Positions 15,765 through 24,500 of a stretch of 36,913 nt of DNA are shown here, one piece after another. Numbering within the stretch: position 1 is the first letter of the stretch; the number at the start of each line of letters is the position of its first letter. The translations under genes and the position numbers were made by a program. Location of the stretch: positions 1-36,913 of the forward strand of contig JAUVAS010000020.1 of assembly GCA_030591585.1 (NCBI GenBank), read 5' to 3'. The notes beneath the pieces are model-generated. The model worked only from the letters and a program-made list of their open reading frames with translations, did no database searches and was not told the DNA's origin. Source of the stretch: Flavobacterium sp. GTDB lineage: Bacteria; Bacteroidota; Bacteroidia; Flavobacteriales; Flavobacteriaceae.

Positions 15765-18569
15765 CTATTCTTCTATCACAACTAGATTTGTTGTAGATAG
15801 ATTTGTTTTATTTTCAAGAGCAGTTAATCTAGCTTCTAATTGCTCATATTTGGATAGTTGTTGTTTTAAATTTTTATTTTCTTGAGAAAGTATTTCTACT
15901 TCTTTTTTTAATTCTTTAATTCCTTCAACAAAAATTGGGTCATAATCACCATAGGCTGTTTGATAATATCCTAGTGCATCTTTTGATACTTTTTCTGGAA
16001 AGACTTGCATTAAATCTTGCGCAATAAAACCATATTGAATTTCTGTAGGCCTTTTAATACCTGTTTTATTGTCATTCCATAGATAGGTAATCCCTTTCAT
16101 TTTCATTATTTTATCTAAGGCAGTTTTCCCTTCAATAATTTTTATGTCTGTTTTTAATCTTCGATCACTATTAGCTAACCAGCTACCTGCTGTAGTTTTT
16201 GAAGCATTGCCTCCTACTTCAAAAGTATTTGTGGTTGGAGTACGCTTTATTCCTACTTTTCCATTACCTCTAACTGTAATAACATTACCTGATGATGTAT
16301 GGTGTATGTTAAAATACCCATCGGCATTAGTGTTGTCTGCTCTCCCATAAAGGGTCCATTTATTTGTTGTTTCAACAGCGTTTTGAAACATAATTCTAGC
16401 TCCATCACCAGAGACCGTTTCTGTTAACTCTATTTGCCCTGTACTTGAAGTACTATTTGCCTTGATATCTAAATAACCACTGGGAGCTGGATTATTAATT
16501 CCCACTTTCCCATTGGTGTAAATATTGTCATTAATACTATTGGGAGGTGTTCCACCAGATTCATACCAATCTGCATCTTGTAGTGAGCTGCCATTTATAA
16601 AGGCTAGTTGTCCTGCACCATTTGTTGCCATTATTTGATTGGCAGTACCATCTGTTAGCGGCATGTTATAAGCATCATTTATATTCATTAAACCATTTTT
16701 GTAAATGGTTAAGGCGTTGCTCCGGTTTGCTGTGTCAACTCCATTTCCTATTGAAAATAAACGATCTGAGTTGTTAAAAGAAGTTGAGTTAAACGGAGAA
16801 TAAGTAGTTGAAAAAACACCTAAAGTGGTTTCAGCATAAGAAGGGGAGGTCGCGTAGTGTCCCATAGCTGTTGAGTAAAGCCCTGAAGCATTAGTATAAC
16901 TACCCATAGCAGTAGAAGCGATTCCTGATGCTGTGGTGTTATTACCTGAAGTTATAGATTTATCGCCTGATGCAGTAGTAAAGCTTCCTGTTGCTGTTGA
17001 GTAAAGCCCTGAAGCAGTACTGTTACTACCCATTGCAGTAGAGGCGTTTCCAGATGCAATAGTATTGCTACCTATTGCTGTTGAAAAAGTATTTGAAGCA
17101 GTGGTATGTCCCCCTAGTGCTGTTGCATCAATTCCAGAAGCGGTAGTGTAGTACCCCATTGCTGTTGAATTTGGAGCTGAAGCAATAGAACCGTATCCCG
17201 AAGCAAAAGAGGTGTTTCCGGAAGCAGTAGTGCTGTGCCCCGAAGCAAAAGAGTAAGCTCCTAAGTTAGCATCATTCCATTGTGAAGCGGGAACATATCC
17301 TGCTCTAAAAGCGGCTTTTCGAGGATTAAAGAACAAACGTGTACCTCCTCCAGAAAGTAAATTTGTAGTCCCTGAACCGAATGTGCCGGTTACTTGAAAC
17401 CCATCGGCACCAGTAATATTCACTGCTCCACTATCTGCAGTAATAGTGCGTCCATTTCCTGTACCTCCTTCGTCATAAGCTTGATCTAGGGTGTTTTCGT
17501 TTTGCAATGATGATAAATCTATAACTTGGCTGGTGCCATTTTCAATACCAATAGTTAGGCTTGTTCCTGATAGTGCAGAGCCAGAAATGTTTTGGTCATC
17601 TGTGCCTAGTGAACTGTCATTTATAAAGCCCAACTGTCCAGATCCATCTGTTTTTAATAATTGGTTTGCAGTGCCATCTGTAGTAGGGAATGCGTAGCCT
17701 GTACCAGTAGGGACGCCTATTTGAAATTCTCCATTTACTCTTAATATATTGGAAAAAAAGTCCCCATATACAAGTGCGTTATTTCTATTTGCAGCGGAGT
17801 TTTCTATATATAGTTTACCACTCCCCATTTCTAAAGATCCTGCATTACTTCCTAAAAATACGTTACTAGATCCTAAATTATCATGCCCTGCTCTATATCC
17901 TAAAGCTGTATTATAATCTCCAGATACATTATCAATAAGAGAACTTGCTCCATAAGATGTATTAGAATGTCCTGTTGTATTAAAATATTGAGACATATGG
18001 CCATTAGCGGTGTTGTTACTTCCCGATGTATTAGAATAAAGTGATCGATATCCATTAGCGGTATTGTCACTTCCTGATGTATTAGAATAAAGAGCTTGAT
18101 ATCCATTAGCAGTATGGTTGCTTCCGAATACAACGGAATAAAGTGCTTGAAACCCAATTGCTACATTTCTATTTGAACTATCATCATTAGCTCCAGCGTC
18201 TACACCTAAGAAAACAGAAGACCCATCACTATCAGACTTCCCATCACTAAGATCATCTAGCTTTTGCACCGTTCCGCCAATAGCACTTAACCAAGTACTG
18301 CTACCATTATTCCAATAGTAAAACCCTGGGGCATTGCTGCCAGAGGTGGTAGTAAGATACACCATCATCCCGTTTTGCGCAGCAGCTGGATTTGTGGCCG
18401 GAAAATCATCAATGCGAGGTATCAGTAAACCGTCTGTATTAGAGGGGTTTGCTTGGTTAGAGGCAGTAATATCCAAACTTGCTTTTGGATTGGTATTATT
18501 AATTCCTACTTGTGAATGAAGCAGTGTGCTGAAAAAAATTACAGCAAAAAGAGTTAGTATTTGTTTCAT
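15765..18569 (-). CDS. Secreted repeat fibre protein with S74 (chaperone of endosialidase) domain, paralogue 1
   Basis: A 934-residue protein. Signal peptide at 1-19 (LLHSQ), then a conserved head QVGINNTNPKASLDI. Residues 149-233 hold five 17-residue units (GSDNTANGYRSLYSNTS type). Residues 437-576 hold ten 14-residue units (GNASTAMGSNSTAS type) like the YadA/Hep_Hag head of trimeric adhesins. The C terminus has an intramolecular chaperone/peptidase S74 domain beginning SDRRLK, with the likely catalytic pair Ser801 and Lys806, and YGFIAQDLMQVFPEKV. It ends in a coiled coil (about 883-920). In phage tailspikes this domain guides trimer folding and then cuts itself off. Here it sits in a chromosomal sensor cassette, so a cell-surface fibre is inferred. 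No T9SS sorting domain or YadA anchor is seen. Confidence 0.85.
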   Translation of the reverse strand: MKQILTLFAVIFFSTLLHSQVGINNTNPKASLDITASNQANPSNTDGLLIPRIDDFPATNPAAAQNGMMVYLTTTSGSNAPGFYYWNNGSSTWLSAIGGTVQKLDDLSDGKSDSDGSSVFLGVDAGANDDSSNRNVAIGFQALYSVVFGSNHTANGYQALYSNTSGSDNTANGYRSLYSNTSGSNNTANGHMSQYFNTTGHSNTSYGASSLIDNVSGDYNTALGYRAGHDNLGSSNVFLGSNAGSLEMGSGKLYIENSAANRNNALVYGDFFSNILRVNGEFQIGVPTGTGYAFPTTDGTANQLLKTDGSGQLGFINDSSLGTDDQNISGSALSGTSLTIGIENGTSQVIDLSSLQNENTLDQAYDEGGTGNGRTITADSGAVNITGADGFQVTGTFGSGTTNLLSGGGTRLFFNPRKAAFRAGYVPASQWNDANLGAYSFASGHSTTASGNTSFASGYGSIASAPNSTAMGYYTTASGIDATALGGHTTASNTFSTAIGSNTIASGNASTAMGSNSTASGLYSTATGSFTTASGDKSITSGNNTTASGIASTAMGSYTNASGLYSTAMGHYATSPSYAETTLGVFSTTYSPFNSTSFNNSDRLFSIGNGVDTANRSNALTIYKNGLMNINDAYNMPLTDGTANQIMATNGAGQLAFINGSSLQDADWYESGGTPPNSINDNIYTNGKVGINNPAPSGYLDIKANSTSSTGQIELTETVSGDGARIMFQNAVETTNKWTLYGRADNTNADGYFNIHHTSSGNVITVRGNGKVGIKRTPTTNTFEVGGNASKTTAGSWLANSDRRLKTDIKIIEGKTALDKIMKMKGITYLWNDNKTGIKRPTEIQYGFIAQDLMQVFPEKVSKDALGYYQTAYGDYDPIFVEGIKELKKEVEILSQENKNLKQQLSKYEQLEARLTALENKTNLSTTNLVVIEE
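16842..17261 (-). repeat. Ten tandem 42-bp (14-aa) YadA-head-like repeats
   Basis: Within S74 protein 1 (residues 437-576), ten consecutive units of 14 residues follow the pattern G-x-x-S-T-A-x-G-x-x-T-T-A-S. The bases are similar but not identical between copies, so the array is old rather than freshly expanded. This pattern forms left-handed beta-roll heads in trimeric adhesins. Confidence 0.85.
17871..18125 (-). repeat. Five tandem 51-bp (17-aa) repeats
   Basis: Residues 149-233 of S74 protein 1: units of 17 residues with the core N-T-A-N-G-Y-x-S-L-Y-S-N-T-S-G. The same unit occurs eight times in the paralogue at 24393-24800. Confidence 0.8.
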
Positions 18570-18599
18570 AATTTAATGTATTGAGGTACATAAAATAAG

Positions 18600-18627
18600 G
18601 TTTCTTGTTTCTTTTGAAACAAGAAAC
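18600..18627. promoter_or_regulatory. Perfect 12-bp inverted repeat in the leader of S74 gene 1
   Basis: GTTTCTTGTTTC-TTTT-GAAACAAGAAAC, a perfect 12-bp stem with a 4-nt loop, 30 bp before the start codon and between the response-regulator gene and the S74 gene. On the coding strand it is followed by CTTATTTTATG, not a clean T-run. It could be a dimeric regulator site, an mRNA hairpin controlling translation, or an attenuator that lowers read-through. Confidence 0.6.
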
Positions 18628-18786
18628 ACACTACATAAGTAACTATTTACTTAGGCATACCCAATTATTTTTAGTGAAGGAGGTGTTTTATTTAGTGAAT
18701 GGAGTTATTTTAAATAGTACGTAAGAGATATGAGTTAGACATATGAAAGCGGAGTTGTAGTTTGGAAGCAGATTAAAAGGTTATTT

Positions 18787-19473
18787 TTATAGTGATACTC
18801 TTTGTTTAATTATTTCTTTATTTGAATTACTCAGGGGGATTTTTATGTTACCCACCATTACAGAATCTGTTTGTAGTGAAGAAATTTTGTTTAGATTAAC
18901 AATATAAGAACGGTGTGTTTTTACAAAAATTTTTGGGGTTAGTTTTTCTGAAACGTGCTTTAAAGTAAAAGGAATAAGATGTTTTTTTTCTGAAGTAAAT
19001 AAATAACAATAATTATCAAAAGCCTTTAAATACAGAATGTCTTGTTGTTTTATCTTCAGTAAAGAGCCTTCAGAACGAACCATAATAAAATCACTATTGT
19101 TTTGTAGGTAAGAGTGCCATGCCAATTCTATATTGCTTCTAAGGCTGGTTTCGGTAAAGGGCTTTACTATATACCCTAATGGAGACGTTTCTTTGACCCG
19201 TGCAATAGTTTCTGGATCGGTCTGTGAAGTAAGGTACAAGTAAGGAATATTCTTTTTATCTAAATGTAAGGCTAGGTCTATTCCGTCTTTATCTCCTTCC
19301 AAATTAATGTCAAGTAGAACGAGGTCTGGATTGTATTTTTCAATATCGTTTTTTGCATCTTCAACAGTATCGGCATCGCCACAGATAGTAAAACCTTGTT
19401 TTAAAAGTGCCGTTTCAATAGTTATCGCTATTAAAGGCTCATCTTCTACAATATAGATAGTTATTGATTTCAA
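18787..19473 (-). CDS. LytTR-family response regulator, cassette 1
   Basis: A 228-residue response regulator. The receiver domain (about 1-120) has the acidic pair Glu10/Asp11 (VEDEPLI), the phospho-acceptor Asp55 (LVLLDINL), a conserved Thr/Ser (YLTSQTD) and Lys (YIVKPF). The C-terminal LytTR DNA-binding domain (about 130-225) shows VRSEGSLLKIKQQDILYLKAFDNYCYLF and FVKTHRSYIVNLNKI. The start is TTG at 19473. No in-frame ATG exists nearby. The start is 4 bp after the stop of the partner kinase, so the two are co-transcribed. It probably controls the adjacent S74 gene and perhaps itself, by position. Confidence 0.9.
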   Translation of the reverse strand: MKSITIYIVEDEPLIAITIETALLKQGFTICGDADTVEDAKNDIEKYNPDLVLLDINLEGDKDGIDLALHLDKKNIPYLYLTSQTDPETIARVKETSPLGYIVKPFTETSLRSNIELAWHSYLQNNSDFIMVRSEGSLLKIKQQDILYLKAFDNYCYLFTSEKKHLIPFTLKHVSEKLTPKIFVKTHRSYIVNLNKISSLQTDSVMVGNIKIPLSNSNKEIIKQRVSL

Positions 19474-19477
19474 AAGG

Positions 19478-21424
19478 TTACAAAATATTAAATCGTTTAA
19501 TAGTTAACGTTGCCAATGTACCCTTGTTATCTGGAGAATCAAAGAGTAAGGTAGCCTTTAATTTTTTTGCTAGGGCTTTAATTAATTTAATACCAAATGA
19601 AGTGTTTTTAATCTCTTCTTTAATTCCATTTCCATTATCCTGTACTTGTAAAACCAACGTATCTCCTTCTCTTTTAAACGAAACAGTTAAGGTGCTATTT
19701 TCATCTATTTTAGTAAAAGCATGCTTTAATACATTAACGATTAGCTCGTTTATAATGAGCCCGATAGGTGTAATGGTTTCGATAGTTAAAACCATTGGTT
19801 CTATGTCTAAAGAATAGGCTAGGGGCTGTTTCTGAAATAGATGGCTTTCAATAATATCATTCACTAAATCTGTGATATATTCTAGCGTATCTATCCCTAC
19901 TAACTGCTCTTTGCTATATAACCTTTGATGAATAAGCACCATAGAACGCACTCTGTTTTGTGCTTCTTTTATGGCAATTTTGGCCTCTTTATCGGTGATG
20001 CTTTCAGATTGAAGATATAATAAACTAGATACAATTTGGAAGCTGTTTTTTACACGGTGGTGTGTTTCTTTTAAAAGGGTGTTTTTTTCATCAATAGTGA
20101 TTTCTAGCATTTTTTTTTGCTTAGCTAGGAGTTTGTTTTTTTTCTGATTTTTAATATAAAAGAAGCCTAAAAGTAATACAATAATTAAACCTGCTAATGC
20201 TAAAAATAGGTATAGTTTTTTTTCTTGTTCTGTCTTTTTGGCTTCAATTTTTTGCAGTTCTTGTTTTTTGTCAAAACCGTATTGCATCTCAAGCTGAGTA
20301 AGCTTTTTTATGTTTTTTTTATTAAATAAAGAATCCTTAATTGTAAGAAAAATTTCGTGATTTTCTAGCGATTTTTGATAATCTCCCATTCCTTTATAAG
20401 CTTCAAAAAGACACTCTGAAGATTTAAGTTGGTACTCTAAGACACTGAGTGTAATTGCAAGTTTTTTAGCCTTTTCACAATCATTTTTCGCTTGCTTAAA
20501 TTTACCTATTGCATTTAAAAGGATTCCTCTATGGGTTAAGATATAGGCATATTCTTTTTGTTGAATATTATTAGAATAAACCTTAAAAGCCTCTTTAAAA
20601 TAGTATTCGGCCTCTTCGTAATTTTTTATTTCAAAATAGGCAATACCAATATTTAAGTCTGTGTTGGCAATAAACCTAGGAGGAGAACCCCCTTCAATTT
20701 TAAGTTCTTTACTCTCTTTTAAGATATGTAGTCCCTCCTCATAATTTTTCATTTTCAGTAACAAATCGCCTTTGTTAGACATAATAATACCTGCATTTGT
20801 TTTTGATCCCAGCTCTAGCGCTGTTTTTATAGCATTATTATAATATGGAATCGCCACTTCATATTCTTCCATTTGGTTGTAAAAATTAGCCAAAGTGTTA
20901 TTAAGAATTAAATTTTGGCCTTTAAATTTTTTATATCCTTTTTCATCTAATATCAAAGTGTCTACGTTGTCTAGTATTTTTTTTGCTTCAAGCAATGTAG
21001 AAATAGCTAAAGAGGAGTTTCCTTTTGTTTTATGAATGGCTCCCATGACACTTAATATGGATGATTTTAGCAGAGGAGAGTCTTTGGTTTTTATGTAGTT
21101 ATTTGCTTTTTTTAAAGCAATTAAAGAAGAGTCTAGTTGAGAATTGTTGTAATAGAAACACCCTAAAGCATACTCACTTTTTGAAAGTATAGAAGGCTCT
21201 TTAGATTTGTTTGAAATTTCTAGTGATTTATCGGCAAATTTTCGCACTAATTTTGAATCTCTATACCTGCCTATTAATACAGATAATTCGCTAATTTTTT
21301 CAAAATCTGTAGGAAGGGTATCTATTTGGTGTAGTAGGGAATCTATTTTTTTTTCATCTAAAGTATTGTTTTGTGAAAAAACAGAAAATGAAAATAGAAA
21401 GAGGATTAGGTATGCAGGTTTCAA
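19478..21424 (-). CDS. TPR-containing HisKA_2 sensor histidine kinase, cassette 1
   Basis: A 648-residue sensor. Signal sequence 1-18 (SVFSQ), then a periplasmic array of TPR-like helices (about 40-365; for example YEVAIPYYNNAIKTAL and YEEAEYYFKEAFKVY), a coiled stretch, one membrane helix (about 404-424) and a cytoplasmic kinase. The phospho-acceptor region is LLKETHHRVKNSFQIVSSLL, typical of HisKA_2, with His455/His456. The ATPase domain has the N box IGLIINELIVNVLKHAF and DNGNGI. Start is TTG at 21424, since the signal sequence follows immediately and no ATG is available. It is the first gene of the cassette, followed by its LytTR partner. Confidence 0.9.
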   Translation of the reverse strand: MKPAYLILFLFSFSVFSQNNTLDEKKIDSLLHQIDTLPTDFEKISELSVLIGRYRDSKLVRKFADKSLEISNKSKEPSILSKSEYALGCFYYNNSQLDSSLIALKKANNYIKTKDSPLLKSSILSVMGAIHKTKGNSSLAISTLLEAKKILDNVDTLILDEKGYKKFKGQNLILNNTLANFYNQMEEYEVAIPYYNNAIKTALELGSKTNAGIIMSNKGDLLLKMKNYEEGLHILKESKELKIEGGSPPRFIANTDLNIGIAYFEIKNYEEAEYYFKEAFKVYSNNIQQKEYAYILTHRGILLNAIGKFKQAKNDCEKAKKLAITLSVLEYQLKSSECLFEAYKGMGDYQKSLENHEIFLTIKDSLFNKKNIKKLTQLEMQYGFDKKQELQKIEAKKTEQEKKLYLFLALAGLIIVLLLGFFYIKNQKKNKLLAKQKKMLEITIDEKNTLLKETHHRVKNSFQIVSSLLYLQSESITDKEAKIAIKEAQNRVRSMVLIHQRLYSKEQLVGIDTLEYITDLVNDIIESHLFQKQPLAYSLDIEPMVLTIETITPIGLIINELIVNVLKHAFTKIDENSTLTVSFKREGDTLVLQVQDNGNGIKEEIKNTSFGIKLIKALAKKLKATLLFDSPDNKGTLATLTIKRFNIL

Positions 21425-21425
21425 T

Positions 21426-21454
21426 AAAAATATAGATTGGGTTAGCTAAAGCTA
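21426..21454 (-). promoter_or_regulatory. Conserved upstream block of kinase gene 1
   Basis: On the leftward strand AGCTAACCCAATCTATATTT lies directly before the TTG start codon. Almost the same sequence precedes kinase gene 2 (27742-27769). It includes a TATATTT stretch like a -7 element and a GTTAGCTAA palindrome. A shared promoter or operator, possibly with a very short leader, is likely. Confidence 0.5.
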
Positions 21455-21518
21455 ATATAGTAAAATATACGAACACATTTTTTTGTATAAGATTCAATTT
21501 TCACAAAGGTTAAAAACA

Positions 21519-21545
21519 GAAAAGCCGCTCCCCAAAGCGACTTTT
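21519..21545 (-). terminator. Terminator of the second S74 surface-protein gene
   Basis: On the leftward strand AAGTCGC-tttgggga-GCGGCTT forms a 7-bp stem (one G-T pair) followed by TTCTG. It lies about 40 bp after the stop codon at 21582. The GTCGC core resembles the small hairpin after paralogue 1. Confidence 0.6.
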
Positions 21546-21581
21546 CTCCTCAATACATAATCGAAACTTAACTCAATTATA

Positions 21582-24500
21582 CTATTCTTCTACCACAGCC
21601 AGATTTTTTGCTATTGGTAGCGTTGTTTTGTTTTCTAGAGCAGTTAACCTAGCTTCTAATTGCTCGTATTTGGAAAGTTTTTGTTTTAGTTTTTTGTTTT
21701 CAGTTTCAAGAAGAATAACTTTATCATTTAATTCTTTAATTCCTGCTGTGAGTATGGGGGTTAAACGGGCATAATCTACCATCATAGGATCTGTTTCTAC
21801 ATTAGAATCTGGACTTCCAATGACTGCTTGCGGATAAATTAATTGTAATTCCTGAGCGATAAACCCGTATTCTGTAGTACCTAAATTTGCTTTGTACTCA
21901 TATTTTCTAGGCTGTATCTTTTCAATTAAATGAAGTGCATTATCTATATTGATAATCTTAGTTTTTAAACGCCTGTCTGAAGTGGTGGTATAATTAACGC
22001 CACCAGTAGCTGCATTTCCAGATATTCTACCCCTCATTGAACCTACACCACTATAAAACCCAATGTAATAATTATTTGAACCTGGCGTAGTTCTAGCCAA
22101 ACGAATTTTGAGCCCATCTGCATCTGCATTTGTTGATGAATTATTAATTCTTGCGACATAACTTGTAGCTTGAGAATCTACAACATCTAACCTAAGAGAT
22201 GCAGAGGCAGTGCCAATACCTACATTGCCATAGGTATAAATAGTATCATTAATATCGTTAGGTGGCGTGCCTCCAGTTTCAAACCAGTCGGCATCTTGTA
22301 AAGGAGAGAGATTTACACTAGCACTAGATCCGTTTTCAATAGCTATTGATAATGTGTTTCCTGTTAATGTAGCGCTGGTTATATTTTGATTGTCGGAGCC
22401 CATTGTACTTGAGTCAACCCAACTTAAATTTCCTGTTCCATCGGTTTGCATAAGTTGTCCATTAGTTCCTCTTATAGATGGGAAAATATATTTATTCCCA
22501 GATGCTGTGCCAATAGAAACTCTTCCTAAAAAGTAACCTGCATACCCGGTAGCTTTTAACACTTCAGAGTATACGCCATACTGGGAAACACCTCCCGCTG
22601 TTGTAGGGATATAATTAAAAGAGCCATATTTTGAGCCACTTCCAGGACCTCTTACATCGTTATAAACTCCATATTGGGTACCTGTCCCGCTATTGGTTAT
22701 ATGATTTTTAACTCCAAAAACATTTAAACTATGTACTCCGCCTATACTATTTTGTACTCCAATTGCTCCAAATGCTTCTGAATAGCTCGCAATATTAGAT
22801 ATCACATTAGTAAAACTATTATATGTTGCTACTGCAGCGCGAGAAGCAGAAGTATAACTACTGGTAACATTTATTTGCAAGCCATCGTGTTGGCTAGCAT
22901 TATGTTCTATTTTCATTATATCGGTAGCAGTTTTATTTCCCAGATATATATTGTTACCAGACCCTACAATTAACCTGTAATTTGAAGAATTGGTGTTCCC
23001 CATTAAAACATTACCTACACTATTAATTCTAAAAGATTCGATTCCATTAGTACTATATGCAGTTGTTGCCGTTGCGGGGCTATAAAATCCGGTATCGATG
23101 TCAGAAAATCTAATACTTGGATCTGCAACAGTACCATTGTCAAATTCAATTTCATCTACTTTACTAATTTCATCGGGGTCTAAATAATAGGCAGTAGCAT
23201 CCCAATCTATAATACGGTCACTTATATACAAATCGTTATCAGTTGTATTTATATTTCCAATATAAACGTTGCCAGTCTGACGTTCTATATCTGCTCCTAC
23301 ATCTGTCCAATCATCATCTCCAGCAAGGCTAGATAAATCTACTGTTAATGGAGCTACTCCATCATTTTCTAGAGAGATCCCTAGCGTAGTTCCAGATAAT
23401 ACAAATTGGTCTATAGTTTGGTCATCTGTTCCTGTACCATCTTGTAGTGACGATAGATCTATAACTTGGTTGATGCCATTTTCAATACCAATAGTTAGAT
23501 TTGTTCCAGATAATCCAGAGCCAGAGATGTTTTGGTCGTCTGTGCCTGAACTTGGAGATACCCAACTTATAGTTCCAGAGCCATCGGTTTTCATAACTTG
23601 GTTAGCAGTACCATCTACTGTTGGAAAAGCATAACCAGTACCCGTAGGGCTTCCTATTTGTAATTCGCCATTTATACGTAAAATATTAGTATCAAATTCA
23701 CCATAAATAAGTGCGTTACTAGAGTTTGCATTAGAGTTTTCGATGTATAAAGTATTACTCCCTAGTTCGTTTAAACCAGATTGGTAACCAACAAAAATAT
23801 TCCCGCTTCCGGTAATATTAGTAGACCCAGCACTCATCCCTAAAGCGGTATTATTAGACCCTGTTGTAAGAGAATTTAGAGATAAATTTCCAATTGCAGT
23901 GTTGTAATCTCCATTACTATTAGAATTAAGTGAAAAATAACCATAAGCTGAATTATAAAAGCCTGTTGTATTGGCTGCTAAAGCAGAATATCCAATACCT
24001 ACACCTCTGTTGTCACTACTATCATCACTAGAGCCTGCAGCAAGTCCTAAAAAAACAGAAGAGAAGTTATTGGTTCCATCACTATCAGATTTACCATCAA
24101 TAAGGTCGTCTAATTTTTGGGCTCCAACAGCACGTGTTTCAAAAGAAATTTGTCCACTACCATCTGTTACTAATAGTTGGTTTACACTTCCATCTGTAGT
24201 AGGAAAAGCATAACCAGTACCTGTAGGGTTCCCTATTTGGAACTCACTATTGGTTCGCAGAATGTTGTTGTCAAATTCTCCATATATTAATGCGTTGTTA
24301 GCATTTGCATTAGAATTTTCAATGTAAAGTTTATTACTTCCAGTTTCATTAAAACCAGATTGGTATCCTAGAAACACATTTGCATTTCCAGAGATGTTGC
24401 TTCCTCCAGAGTTAACTCCTAAGGCAGTATTGTAATTTCCCGTTGTATTATTAAAAAGTGAGTTATTTCCTATTGCTGTATTTCCAATCCCAAAAGTGTT

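Noticed and set aside
17900-18157. Open frames in shifted registers within the 17-aa repeats (also 24587-24793)
   Set aside because: They are periodic by-products of the 51-bp repeats, lying in another frame of the same strand with no signal of their own. The fibre-protein frame explains them.
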